Below are positions 1 through 10,498 of a stretch of DNA of 27,637 nt, one piece after another. How positions within the stretch are numbered: position 1 is the stretch's first letter; the number at the start of each line of letters is the position of its first letter. The DNA is from Cristatella mucedo (taxonomy: Eukaryota > Bryozoa > Phylactolaemata > Cristatellidae), in contig WPIO01000550.1 of assembly GCA_009760855.2 (NCBI GenBank), positions 1-27,637 of the forward strand, given 5' to 3'. The notes beneath the pieces were generated by a model that did no database searches, was not told the origin of the DNA, and saw only the letters and a list, made by a program, of their open reading frames with translations. A program made the position numbers and the translations under genes.

Positions 1-45
1 GCGGAATATGTAGAAACTTCAAATCTGCATGTCGGAGCGTGTGCT

Positions 46-65
46 TGCTGGCAGCAGAGTGCTGC
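46..65. repeat. Overlapping dyads: TGCTG-G-CAGCA and GCAGCA-GAG-TGCTGC
   Basis: Positions 51-65 form a perfect inverted repeat with 6-bp arms and a 3-base centre (GAG), present in nearly all copies. Positions 46-56 form a second, overlapping dyad with 5-bp arms around a single G, so the middle CAGCA can pair with either neighbour. B-type monomers change positions 46 and 50, which destroys the 46-56 dyad but leaves 51-65 intact. A further GCAGCA lies at 115-120. The structure could form hairpins or a small cruciform or bind a dimeric protein; neither is shown by sequence alone. Confidence 0.75.
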
Positions 66-107
66 ACCTTGTTTAAAGCATTTCGCACGTAAATAACACG
101 TTTCGCA
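51..107. other. Conserved core of the monomer (positions 51-107)
   Basis: Across the array the segment from the GCAGCA dyad through TTGTTTAAAGCATTTCGCAC to the second TTTCGCAC is almost unchanged, even between A-type and B-type monomers. Substitutions cluster in positions 5-50 and 108-120. The recurrent changes inside the core are few: a one-base loss (CACCTTG to CACTTG), CACC to CTCC or TTCACC, GCAGCAG to GCAGTAG, and CCATG. A conserved box beside a variable segment is known from other satellites, where the box can be a protein-binding site. No known site is recognised here, so function is inference. Confidence 0.7.
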
Positions 108-117
108 CGAGTTCGCA
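81..117. repeat. Internal TTCGCA repeats spaced 20 and 10 bp
   Basis: TTTCGCACG occurs at 81-89 and again at 101-109, a 9-bp direct repeat offset by 20 bp. A shorter TTCGCA follows at 112-117, 10 bp after the second copy. The spacing is close to two turns and one turn of B-DNA, so the three copies would lie on the same helical face. The first two sit in the conserved core. The third lies in the variable stretch and is often TTTGCA or TTCGCG. The repeats may be remnants of how the monomer arose or sites for a cooperative DNA-binding protein; the choice is open. Confidence 0.75.
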
Positions 118-2855
118 GCAGATCGCGGAATATGTAGAAACTTCAAATCTGCATGTCGGAGCGTGAGCTTGCTGGCAGCAGAGTGCTGCACCTTGTTTAA
201 AGCATTTCGCACGTAAATAACACGTTTCGCACCAGTTCGCAGCAGATCGCGGAATATGTAGAAACTTCAAATCTGCATGTCGGAGCGTGTGCTTGCTGGC
301 AGCAGAGTGCTGCACCTTGTTTAAAGCATTTCGCACGTAAATAACACGTTTCGCACGAGTTCGCAGCAGATCGCGGAATATGTAGAAACTTCAAATCTGC
401 ATGTCGGAGCGTGTGCTTGCTGGCAGCAGAGTGCTGCACCTTGTTTAAAGCATTTCGCACGTAAATAACACGTTTCGCACGAGTTCGCAGCAGATCGCGG
501 AATATGTAGAAACTTCAAATCTGCATGTCGGAGCGTGCGCTGGCTGGCAGCAGAGTGCTGTATCTTGTTTAAAGCATTTCGCACGTAAATAACACGTTTC
601 GCACCAGTTCGCAGCAGATCGCGGAATATGTAGAAACTTCAAATCTGCTTGTCGGAGCGTGTGCTTGCTGGCAGCAGAGTGCTGCACCTTGTTTAAAGCA
701 TTTCGCACGTAAATAACACGTTTCGCACCAGTTTCGCAGCAGATCGCGGAATATGTAGAAACTTCAAATCTGCATGTCGGAGCGTGAGCTTGCTGGCAGC
801 AGAGTGCTGCACCTTGTTTAAAGCATTTCGCACGTAAATAACACGTTTCGCACCAGTTTGCAGCAGATCGCGGAATATGTAGAAACTTCAAATCTGCATG
901 TCGGAGCGTGTGCTTGCTGGCAGCAGAGTGCTGCACCTTGTTTAAAGCATTTCGCACGTAAATAACACGTTTCGCACAAGTTTGCAGCAGATCGCGGAAT
1001 ATGTAGAAACTTCAAATCTGCATGTCGGAGCGTGTGCTTGCTGGCAGCAGAGTGCTGCACTTGTTTAAAGCATTTCGCACGTAAATAACACGTTTCGCAC
1101 GAGTTCGCAGCAGATCGCGGGAATATGTAGAAACTTCAAATCTGCATGTCGGAGCGTGTGCTGGCTGGCAGCAGAGTGCTGCACCTTGTTTAAAGCATTT
1201 CGCACGTAAATAACACGTTTCGCACCAGTTCGCAGCAGATCGCGGAATATGTAGAAACTTCAAATCTGCATGTCGGAGCGTGTGCTTGCTGGCAGCAGAG
1301 TGCTGCACCTTGTTTAAAGCATTTCGCACGTAAATAACACGTTTCGCACCAGTTCGCAGCAGATCGCGGAATATGTAGAAACTTCAAATCTGCATGTCGG
1401 AGCGTGTGCTTGCTGGCAGCAGAGTGCTGCACCTTGTTTAAAGCATTTCGCACGTAAATAACACGTTTCGCACGAGTTCGCAGCAGATCGCGGAATATGT
1501 AGAAACTTCAAATCTGCATGTCGGAGCGTGAGCTTGCTGGCAGCAGAGTGCTGCACCTTGTTTAAAGCATTTCGCACGTAAATAACACGTTTCGCACGAG
1601 TTCGCAGCAGATCGCGGAATATGTAGAAACTTCAAATCTGCATGTCGGAGCGTGAGCTTGCTGGCAGCAGAGTGCTGCACCTTGTTTAAAGCATTTCGCA
1701 CGTAAATAACACGTTTCGCACCAGTTCGCAGCAGATCGCGGAATATGTAGAAACTTCAAATCTGCATGTCGGAGCGTGTGCTTGCTGGCAGCAGAGTGCT
1801 GCACCTTGTTTAAAGCATTTCGCACGTAAATAACACGTTTCGCACGAGTTCGCAGCAGATCGCGGAATATGTAGAAACTTCAAATCTGCATGTCGGAGCG
1901 TGAGCTTGCTGGCAGCAGAGTGCTGCACCTTGTTTAAAGCATTTCGCACGTAAATAACACGTTTCGCACGAGTTCGCGGCAGATCGCGGAATATGTAGAA
2001 ACTTCAAATCTGCATGTCGGAGCGTGTGCTTGCTGGCAGCAGAGTGCTGCACCTTGTTTAAAGCATTTCGCACGTAAATAACACGTTTCGCACGAGTTCG
2101 CAGGAGATCGCGGAATATGTAGAAACTTCAAATCTGCATGTCGGAGCGTGTGCTGGCTGGCAGCAGAGTGCTGCACCTTGTTTAAAGCATTTCGCACGTA
2201 AATAACACGTTTCGCACGAGTTCGCGCAGCAGATCGCGGAATATGTAGAAACTTCAAATCTGCATGTCGGAGCGTGTGCTTGCTGGCAGCAGAGTGCTGC
2301 ACCTTGTTTAAAGCATTTCGCACGTAAATAACACGTTTCGCACGAGTTTGAAGCAGATCGCGGAATATGTAGAAACTTCAAATCTGCATGTCGGAGCGTG
2401 TGCTTGCTGGCAGCAGAGTGCTGCACCTTGTTTAAAGCATTTCGCACGTAAATAACACGTTTCGCACCAGTTCGCAGCAGATCGCGGAATATGTAGAAAC
2501 TTCAAATCTGCATGTCGGAGCGTGAGCTTGCTGGCAGCAGAGTGCTGCACCTTGTTTAAAGCATTTCGCACGTAAATAACACGTTTCGCACCAGTTTGCA
2601 GCAGATCGCGGAATATGTAGAAACTTCAAATCTGCATGTAGGAGCGTGAGCTTGCTGGCAGATGAGTGCTGCACCATGTTTAAAGCATTTCGCACGTAAA
2701 TAACACGTTTCGCACGAGTTCGCGGCAGATCGCGGAATATCTAGATGCTTCAAATCTGCATGTCGGAGCGTGTGCTTGCTGGCAGCAGAGTGCTGCACCT
2801 TGTTTAAAGCATTTCGCACGTAAATAACACGTTTCGCACGAGTTCGCAGCAGTTC

Positions 2856-2979
2856 GCGGAATCTGTAGAAAGTTCAAATCTGCATGTCGGAGCGTGTGCT
2901 GGCTTGCAGCAGAGTGCTGCACCTTGTTTAAAGCATTTCGCACGTAAATAACACGTTTCGCACTAGTTTGCAGCAGATC
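2856..2979. repeat. Isolated B-type monomer inside A-type domain
   Basis: This copy reads GGAATCTGTAGAAAGTTC and GTGCTGGCTTGCAG, so it has all four B-type bases (8C, 17G, 46G, 50T) in the middle of A-type copies. It also has CAGTTCGCGG where CAGATCGCGG is usual, just before its start. A full B haplotype here suggests unequal exchange or gene conversion from a mixed block rather than four separate mutations. Confidence 0.8.
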
Positions 2980-3076
2980 GCGGAATATGTAGAAACCTGC
3001 TGGCAGCAGAGTGCTGCACCTTGTTTAAAGCATTTCGCACGTAGTAAACACGTTTCGCACGAGTTCGCAGCAGATC
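2980..3076. repeat. Truncated 97-bp monomer (27-bp deletion)
   Basis: The sequence runs TAGAAAC directly into CTGCTGGCAGCAG near 2996. This removes 27 bp covering CAAATCTGCATGTCGGAGCG and a few neighbouring bases. The copy also has GTAGTAAACACG instead of GTAAATAACACG. The loss ends at the TGCTG-G-CAGCA dyad, which is compatible with slippage at that structure. Confidence 0.85.
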
Positions 3077-3312
3077 GCGGAATATGTAGAAACTTCAAAT
3101 CTGCATGTCGGAGCGTGCGCTTGCTGGCAGCAGAGTGCTGCACCTTGTTTAAAGCATTTCGCACGTAAATAACACGTTTCGCACGAGTTCGCAGCAGATC
3201 GCGGAATATGTAGAAACTTCAAATCTGCATGTCGGAGCGTGTGCTTGCTGGCAGCAGAGTGCTGCACCTTGTTTAAAGCATTTCGCACGTAAATAACACG
3301 TTTCGCACCAGT

Positions 3313-3360
3313 TCGCAGCAGATCGCGGAATATGTATCGCAGCAGATCGCGGAATATGTA
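3313..3360. repeat. 24-bp tandem duplication within a monomer
   Basis: A 24-bp segment starting TCGCAGCAGATCGCGG and ending ATATGTA occurs twice in direct succession (3313-3336 and 3337-3360), lengthening this monomer by 24 bp. The two copies are identical, which points to recent slippage or to a local assembly or read error. Confidence 0.9.
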
Positions 3361-4076
3361 GAAACTTCAAATCTGCATGTCGGAGCGTGAGCTTGCTGGC
3401 AGCAGAGTGCTGCACCTTGTTTAAAGCATTTCGCACGTAAATAACACGTTTCGCACGAGTTCGCAGCAGATCGCGGAATATGTAGAAACTTCAAATCTGC
3501 ATGTCGGAGCGTGAGCTTGCTGGCAGCAGAGTGCTGCACCTTGTTTAAAGCATTTCGCACGTAAATAACACGTTTCGCACCAGTTCGCAGCAGATCGCGG
3601 AATATGTAGAAACTTCAAATCTGCATGTCGGAGCGTGTGCTTGCTGGCAGCAGAGTGCTGCACCTTGTTTAAAGCATTTCGCACGTAAATAACACGTTTC
3701 GCACGAGTTCGCAGCAGATCGCGGAATATGTAGAAACTTCAAATCTGCATGTCGGAGCGTGTGCTTGCTGGCAGCAGAGTGCTGCACCTTGTTTAAAGCA
3801 TTTCGCACGTAAATAACACGTTTCGCACGAGTTCGCAGCAGATCGCGGAATATGTAGAAACTTCAAATCTGCATGTAGGAGCGTGAGCTTGCTGGCAGCA
3901 GAGTGCTGCACCTTGTTTAAAGCATTTCGCACGTAAATAACACGTTTCGCACGAGTTTGCAGCAGATCGCGGAATATGTAGAAACTTCAAATCTGCATTT
4001 CGGAGCGTGCGCTGCTTGCTGGCAGCAGAGTGCTGCACCTTGTTTAAAGCATTTCGCACGTAAATAACACGTTTCG

Positions 4077-5933
4077 CACCAATTCGCAGCAGATCGCGGA
4101 ATATGTAGAAACTTCAAATCTGCGTGTCGGAGCGTGCCCTGGCTGGCAGCAGAGTGCTGCACCTTGTTTAAAGCATTTCGCACGTAAATAACACGTTTCG
4201 CTCCAGTTTGCAGCAGATCGCGGAATATGTAGAAACTTCAAATCTGCATGTCGAAGCGTAAGCTTGCTGGCAGCAGAGTGCTGCACCTTGTTTAAAGCAT
4301 TTCGCACGTAAATAACACGTTTCGCACGAACTCGCGGCAGATCGCAAAATATGCAGAAACCTTAAATCTGCATGCATGAGCGTGCGCTTGCTGGCAGCAG
4401 AGTGCTGCACTTGTTTAAAGCATTTCGCACGTAAATAACACTTTTCGCACGAGTTCGCAGCAGATCGCGGAATCTGTAGAAAGTTCAAATCTGCATATCG
4501 GAGCGTGTGCTGGCTTGCAGCAGAGTGCTTCACCTTGTTTAAAGCATTTCGCACGTAAATAACACGTTTCGCACGAGTTCGCAGCAGATCGCGGAATCTG
4601 TAAAAAGTTCAAATCTGCATGTCGGAGCGTGTGCTGGCTTGCAGCAGAGTGCTGCACCTTGTTTAAAGCATTTCGCACGTAAATAACACGTTTCGCAGCA
4701 GTTGGCAGCAGATCGCGGAATATGTAGAAACTTCAAATCTGCGTGTCGGAGCGTGCCCTGGCTGGCAGCAGAGTGCTGCACTTGTTTAAAGCATTTCGCA
4801 CGTAAATAACACGTTTCGCACGAGTTCAAAGCAGATCGCGGAATCTGTAGAAAGTTCAAATCCGCATATCGGAGCGTGTGCTGGCTTGCAGCAGAGTGCT
4901 TCACCTTGTTTAAAGCATTTTGCACGTAAATAACACGTTTCGCACTAGTTTGCAGCAGATCGCGGAATATGTAGAAACTTCAAATCTGCATGTCGGAGCG
5001 TGGGCTTGCTGGCAGTAGAGTGCTGCACCTTGTTTAAAGCATTTCGCACGTAAATAACACGTTTCGCACGAGTTCGCGGCAGATCGCGGAATATGTAGAA
5101 ACTTCAAATCTGCATGTCGGAGCGTGAGCTTGCTGGCAGCAGAGTGCTGCACCTTGTTTAAAGCATTTCTCACGTAAATAACACGTTTCGCACCAGTTTC
5201 CAGCAGATCGCGGAATATGTAGAAACTTCAAATCTGCATGTAGGAGCGTGAGCTTGCTGGCAGCAGAGTGCTGCTCCTTGTTTAAAGCATTTCGCACGTA
5301 AATAACACGTTTCGCACCAAATCGCAGCAGATCGCTGAATATGTAGAAACTTCAAATCTGCATGTCGGAGCGTGAGCTTGCTGGCAGCAGAGTGCTGCAC
5401 CTTGTTTAAAGCATTTCGCACGTAAATAACACGTTTCGCACGAGTTCGCGGCAGATCGCGGAATCTGTAGAAAGTTGAAATCTGCATGTCGAAGCGTGTG
5501 CTGGCTTGCAGCAGAGTGCTGCACCTTGTTTAAAGCATTTCGCACGTAAATAACACGTTTCGCACGAGTTCGCAGCAGATCGCGGAATATGTAGAAACTT
5601 CAAATCTGCATGTCGGAGCGTGCGCTTGCTGGCAGCAGAGTGCTGCACCTTGTTTAAAGCATTTCGCACGTAAATAACACGTTTCGCACGAGTTCGCAGC
5701 AGATCGCGGAATCTGTAGAAAGTTCAAATCTGCATGTCGGAGCGTGTGCTGGCTGCAGCAGAGTGCTGCACCTTGTTTAAAGCATTTCGCACGTAAATAA
5801 CACGTTTCGCACCAGTTCGCAGCAGATCGCGGAATATGTAGAAACTTCAAATCTGCATGTCGGAGCGTAACCTGGCTGGCAGCAGAGTGCTGCACCTTGT
5901 TTAAAGCATTTCGCACGTAAATAACACGTTTCG
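4077..5933. repeat. Mixed HOR block I
   Basis: About 15 monomers with ordered rare variants. The order is m1 (CACCAATTCG, CTGCGTGTCGG, GCGTGCCC; from 4077), m2 (CGCTCCAG at 4199, TCGAAGCG), m3 (CGAACTCGCGGC and CGCAAAATATGC near 4327, then GCACTTG), and m4 (B-type with CATATCGG). Next come a second B-type copy, a copy with CTGCGTGTCGG near 4741, and one with GTTCAAAGCAG near 4834. Then follow m5 (GGCAGTAGAG near 5011), m6, m7 (CATGTAGG and GCTGCTCC at 5270), m8 (CACCAAATCG at 5315) and m9 (AGTTGAAATC near 5474). Compared with the 11-mer at 21554-22921 it has three extra monomers between m4 and m5 and lacks m10 (CAGATTGCGG). Confidence 0.8.
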
Positions 5934-8900
5934 CACGAGTTCGCAGCAGATCGCGGAATATGTAGAAACTTCAAATCTGCATGTCGGAGCGTAAGCTTGC
6001 TGGCAGCAGAGTGCTGCACCTTGTTTAAAGCATTTCGCACGTAAATAACACGTTTCGCACGAGTTTCGCAGCAGATCGCGAAATATGTAGAAACTTCAAA
6101 TCTGCATGTCGGAGCGTGTGCTTGCTGGCAGCAGAGTGCTGCACCTTGTTTAAAGCATTTCGCACGTAAATAACACGTTTCGCACGAGTTCGCAGCAGAT
6201 CGCGGAATATGTAGAAACTTCAAATCTGCATGTCGGAGCGTGTGCTTGCTGGCAGCAGAGTGCTGCACCTTGTTTAAAGCATTTCGCACGTAAATAACAC
6301 GTTTTCGCACGAGTTCGCGCAGCAGATCGCGGAATCTGTAGAAAGTTCAAATCTGCATGTCGGAGCGTGTGCTTGCTGGCAGCAGAGTGCTGCACCTTGT
6401 TTAAAGCATTTCGCACGTAAATAACACGTTTCGCACGAGTTCGCAGCAGATCGCGGAATATGTAAAACTTCAAATCTGCATGTCGAGAGCGTGTGCTGCT
6501 TGCAGCAGAGTGCTGCACCTTGTTTAAAGCATTTCGCACGTAAATAACACGTTTCGCACGAAAGTTTGCAGCAGATCGCGGAATATGTAGAAACTTCAAA
6601 TCTGCATGTCGGAGCGTGTGCTTGCTCGCAGCAGAGTGCTGCACCTTGTTTAAAGCATTTCGCACGTAAATAACACGTTTCGCACGAGTTTGCAGCAGAT
6701 CGCGGAATATGTAGAAACTTCAAATCTGCATTTCGGAGCGTGCGCTGGCTGGCAGCAGAGTGCTGCACCTTGTTTAAAGCATTTCGCACGTAAATAACAC
6801 GTTTCGCACCAGTTCGCAGCAGATCGCGGAATATGTAGAAACTTCAAATCTGCATGTCGGAGCGTGTGCTTGCTGGCAGCAGAGTGCTGCACCTTGTTTA
6901 AAGCATTTCGCACGTAAATAACACGTTTCGCACCAGTTTGCAGCAGATCGCGGAATATGTAGAAACTTCAAATCTGCATGTCGGAGCGTGTGCTTGCTGG
7001 CAGCAGAGTGCTGCACCTTGTTTAAAGCATTTCGCACGTAAATAACACGTTTCGCACCAGTTTCGCAGCAGATCGCGGAATATGTAGAAACTTCAAATCT
7101 GCATGTCGGAGCGTGAGCTTGCTGGCAGCAGAGTGCTGCACCTTGTTTAAAGCATTTCGCACGTAAATAACACGTTTCGCACGAGTTCGCAGCAGATCGC
7201 GGAATATGTAGAAACTTCAAATCTGCATGTCGGAGCGTGAGCTTGCTGGCAGCAGAGTGCTGCACCTTGTTTAAAGCATTTCGCACGTAAATAACACGTT
7301 TCGCACCAGTTTGCAGCAGATCGCGGAATATGTAGAAACTTCAAATCTGCATGTCGGAGCGTGTGCTTGCTGGCAGCAGAGTGCTGCACCTTGTTTAAAG
7401 CATTTCGCACGTAAATAACACGTTTCGCACGAGTTCGCAGCAGATCGCGGAATATGTAGAAACTTCAAATCTGCATGTCGGAGCGTGAGCTTGCTGGCAG
7501 CAGAGTGCTGCACCTTGTTTAAAGCATTTCGCACGTAAATAACACGTTTCGCACGAGTTCGCAGCAGATCGCGGAATATGTAGAAACTTCAAATCTGCAT
7601 GTCGGAGCGTGAGCTTGCTGGCAGCAGAGTGCTGCACCTTGTTTAAAGCATTTCGCACGTAAATAACACGTTTCGCACGAGTTCGCAGCAGATCGCGGAA
7701 TATGTAGTAAAAACTTCAAATCTGCATGTCGGAGTGTGAGCTGGCTGGCAGCAGAGTGCTGCACCTTGTTTAAAGCATTTCGCACGTAAATAACACGTTT
7801 CGCTACAGTTCGCAGCAGATCGCGGAATATGTAGAAACTTCAAATCTGCATGTCGGAGCGTGAGCTTGCTGGCAGCAGAGTGCTGCACCTTGTTTAAAGC
7901 ATTTCGCACGTAAATAACACGTTTCGCACGAGTTTCGCAGCAGATCGCGGAATATGTAGAAACTTCAAATCTGCATGTCGGAGCGTGTGCTTGCTTGCAG
8001 CAGAGTGCTGCACCTTGTTTAAAGCATTTCGCACGTAAATAACACGTTTCGCACGAGTTCGCAGCAGATCGCGGAATATGTAGAAACTTCAAATCTGCAT
8101 GTCGGAGCGTGTGCTGGCTGGCAGCAGAGTGCTGCACCTTGTTTAAAGCATTTCGCACGTAAATAACACGTTTCGCACGAGTTCGCAGCAGATCGCGGAA
8201 TATGTAGAAACTTCAAATCTGCATGTCGGAGCGTGAGCTTGCTGGCAGCAGAGTGCTGCACCTTGTTTAAAGCATTTCGCACGTAAATAACACGTTTCGC
8301 ACGAGTTTGCGGCAGATCGCGGAATATGTAGAAACTTCAAATCTGCATGTCGGAGCGTGTGCTTGCTGGCAGCAGAGTGCTGCACCTTGTTTAAAGCATT
8401 TCGCACGTAAATAACACGTTTCGCACGAGTTCGCAGCAGATCGCGGAATATGTAGAAACTTCAAATCTGCATGTCGGAGCGTGTGCTTGCTGGCAGCAGA
8501 GTGCTGCACCTTGTTTAAAGCATTTCGCACGTAAATAACACGTTTCGCACGAGTTCGCAGCAGATCGCGGAATATGTAGAAACTTCAAATCTGCATGTCG
8601 GAGCGTGTGCTTGCTGGCAGCAGAGTGCTGCACCTTGTTTAAAGCATTTCGCACGTAAATAACACGTTTCGCACCAGTTTCGCAGCAGATCGCGGAATAT
8701 GTAGAAACTTCAAATCTGCATGTCGGAGCGTGTGCTTGCTGGCAGCAGAGTGCTGCACCTTGTTTAAAGCATTTCGCACGTAAATAACACGTTTCGCACG
8801 AGTTTGCATCAGATCGTGGAATATGTAGAAACTTCAAATCTGCATGTCGGAGCGTGTGCTGGCTGGCAGCAGAGTGCTGCACCTTGTTTAAAGCATTTCG

Positions 8901-10226
8901 CACGTAAATAACACGTTTCGCACTAGTTCGCAGCAGATCGCGGAATATGTAGAAACTTCAAATCTGCATGTCGGAGCGTGTGCTTGCTGGCAGCAGAGTG
9001 CTGCACCTTGTTTAAAGCATTTCGCACGTAAATAACACGTTTCACACGAGTTCGCAGCAGATCGCGGAATATGTAGAAACTTCAAATCTGCATGTCGGAG
9101 CGTGTGCTTGCTGGCAGCAGAGTGCTGCACCTTGTTTAAAGCATTTCGCACGTAAATAACACGTTTCGCACGAGTTCGCAGCAGATCGCGGAATATGTAG
9201 AAACTTCAAATCTGCATGTCGGAGCGTGAGCTTGCTGGCAGCAGAGTGCTGCACCTTGTTTAAAGCATTTCGCACGTAAATAACACGTTTCGCACGAGTT
9301 CGCAGCAGATCGCGGAATATGTAGAAACTTCAAATCTGCATGTCGGAGCGTGAGCTTGCTGGCAGCAGAGTGCTGCACCTTGTTTAAAGCATTTCGCACG
9401 TAAATAACACGTTTCGCACCAGTTTGCAGCAGATCGCGGAATATGTAGAAACTTCAAATCTGCATGTCGGAGCGTGAGCTTGCTGGCAGCAGAGTGCTGC
9501 ACCTTGTTTAAAGCATTTCGCACGTAAATAACACGTTTCGCACGAGTTCGCAGCAGATCGCGGAATATGTAGAAACTTCAAATCTGCATGTCGGAGCGTG
9601 TGCTTGCTGGCAGCAGAGTGCTGCACCTTGTTTAAAGCATTTCGCACGTAAATAACACGTTTCGCACGAGTTCGCAGCAGATCGCGGAATATGTAGAAAC
9701 TTCAAATCTGCATGTCGGAGCGTGTGCTTGCTGGCAGCAGAGTGCTGCACCTTGTTTAAAGCATTTCGCACGTAAATAACACGTTTCGCACGAGTTCGCA
9801 GCAGATCGCGGAATATGTAGAAACTTCAAATCTGCATTCGCACGTAAATAACACGTTTCGCACGAGTTTCCAGCAGATCGCGGAATATGTAGAAACTTCA
9901 AATCTGCATTTCGGAGCGTCCGCTTGCTCCCAGCAGAGTGCTGCACCTTGTTTAAAGCATTTCGCACGTAAATAACACGTTTCGCACCAGTTCGCAGCAG
10001 ATCGCGGAATATGTAGAAACTTCAATCTGCATGTCGGAGCGTGCGCTTGCTGGCAGCAGAGTGCTGCACTTGTTTAAAGCATTTCGCACGTAAATAACAC
10101 GTTTCGCACGAGTTCGCAGCAGATGCGGAATATGTAGAAACTTCAAATCTGCATGTCGGAGCGTGAGCTGGCTGGCAGCAGAGTGCTGCACCTTGTTTCA
10201 ACAGCATTTCGCACGTAAATAACACG
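5934..10226. repeat. A-type domain 2
   Basis: About 34 mostly A-type monomers. Several carry single-base insertions in the 108-120 segment (GAGTTTCGCAG, CCAGTTTCGCAG), and one has ATGTAGTAAAAAC near 7705. B-like or mosaic copies lie near 6330 (GAATCTGTAGAAAGTTC followed by A-type GTGCTTGCTGG) and near 7990 (position 50 T alone). A 72-bp truncated monomer lies at 9808-9879. From about 10000 onward small indels become more frequent (TTCAATCTGC, GCAGATGCGG, TTTCAACAGC), leading into the T run and the degraded stretch. No gene is present. Confidence 0.88.
9808..9879. repeat. Truncated 72-bp monomer (52-bp deletion)
   Basis: CTGCAT at monomer position 30 joins directly to TCGCACG at position 83, leaving 72 bp. 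The breakpoints lie at the two GCAT copies of the monomer (27-30 and 78-81), so short-homology slippage or end joining is the simple explanation. The next copy also has unusual bases (CATTTCGGAGCGTCCGC, CTCCCAGCAG). Confidence 0.88.
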
Positions 10227-10239
10227 TTTTTTTTTTTTT
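10227..10239. repeat. 13-T homopolymer replacing the usual TTT
   Basis: Where all other copies read AACACG followed by three to five T and CGCAC, this copy has 13 T in a row (10227-10239). The flanks are normal. It could be true slippage expansion or a homopolymer or consensus error. Its position 260 bp before the degraded stretch makes the second more likely. Confidence 0.9.
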
Positions 10240-10498
10240 CGCACGAGTTCGCAGCAGATCGCGGAATATGTAGAAACTTCAAATCTGCATGTCGGAGCGT
10301 GTGCTTGCTGGCAGCAGAGTGCTGCACCTTGTTAAAAGCATTTCGCACGTAAATAACCCGTTTCGCACGAGTTCCCAGCAGATCGCGGAATATGTAGAAA
10401 CTTCAAATCTGCATGTCGGAGCGTGAGCTGGCTTGCAGCAGAGTGCTTCACCTTGTTTAAAGCATTTCGCACGTAAATAACACGTTTCGCACCAGTTC

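Larger units (their letters stand above)
1..124. repeat. Reference satellite monomer (A-type)
   Basis: This copy matches the commonest A-type sequence and sets the numbering used here. In order it contains GCGGAATATG (1-10), TAGAAACTTC (11-20), CTGCATGTCGGAGCG (25-39), a variable GTGTGCTTGCTGG stretch (39-51), the dyad GCAGCAGAGTGCTGC (51-65), TTTAAA (72-77), TTTCGCACG (81-89 and 101-109), TTCGCAGCA (112-120) and GATC (121-124). The commonest A-type polymorphisms are position 42 (T, A or C) and position 109 (G, C or rarely T), plus a frequent TTCGCAG/TTTGCAG change at about 113. The length is not a multiple of three, so the unit cannot encode a repeating peptide in one frame. Confidence 0.95.
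1..4076. repeat. A-type domain 1
   Basis: About 33 monomers, almost all with the A-type bases at positions 8, 17, 46 and 50. They differ mainly at position 42 (T/A/C), position 109 (G/C) and the TTCGCAG/TTTGCAG/TTTCGCAG variant. Some copies carry T46G (GTGCTGGCTGG). Exceptions are one complete B-type monomer (2856-2979), the truncated copy directly after it, and a short tandem duplication at 3313-3360. A rare monomer with ATATCTAGATGC lies at about 2737, and its only other occurrence is at about 19463. No gene is present. Confidence 0.9.

Noticed and set aside
49-119. RNA polymerase III-like A and B boxes (TGGCAGCAGAGTG at 49-61 and GAGTTCGCAGC at 109-119)
   Set aside because: The B box has C at the nearly invariant A of GTTCRANNC and this segment is among the most variable. 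The A box match needs an extra base, and no T4 terminator follows. A chance match is more likely than a SINE-derived promoter.
1-124. Hammerhead ribozyme in the satellite, as found in some tandem repeats
   Set aside because: The minus strand has CGAAAC, but no CTGANGA core and no suitable GUC-type cleavage site at the right place on either strand.
1118-1135. CENP-B box from a local CGGGAATATG variant
   Set aside because: CGGG appears here by a single inserted G, but it lies at the wrong distance from the preceding TTCG. The full TTCGNNNNANNCGGG pattern is not met in any copy I examined.
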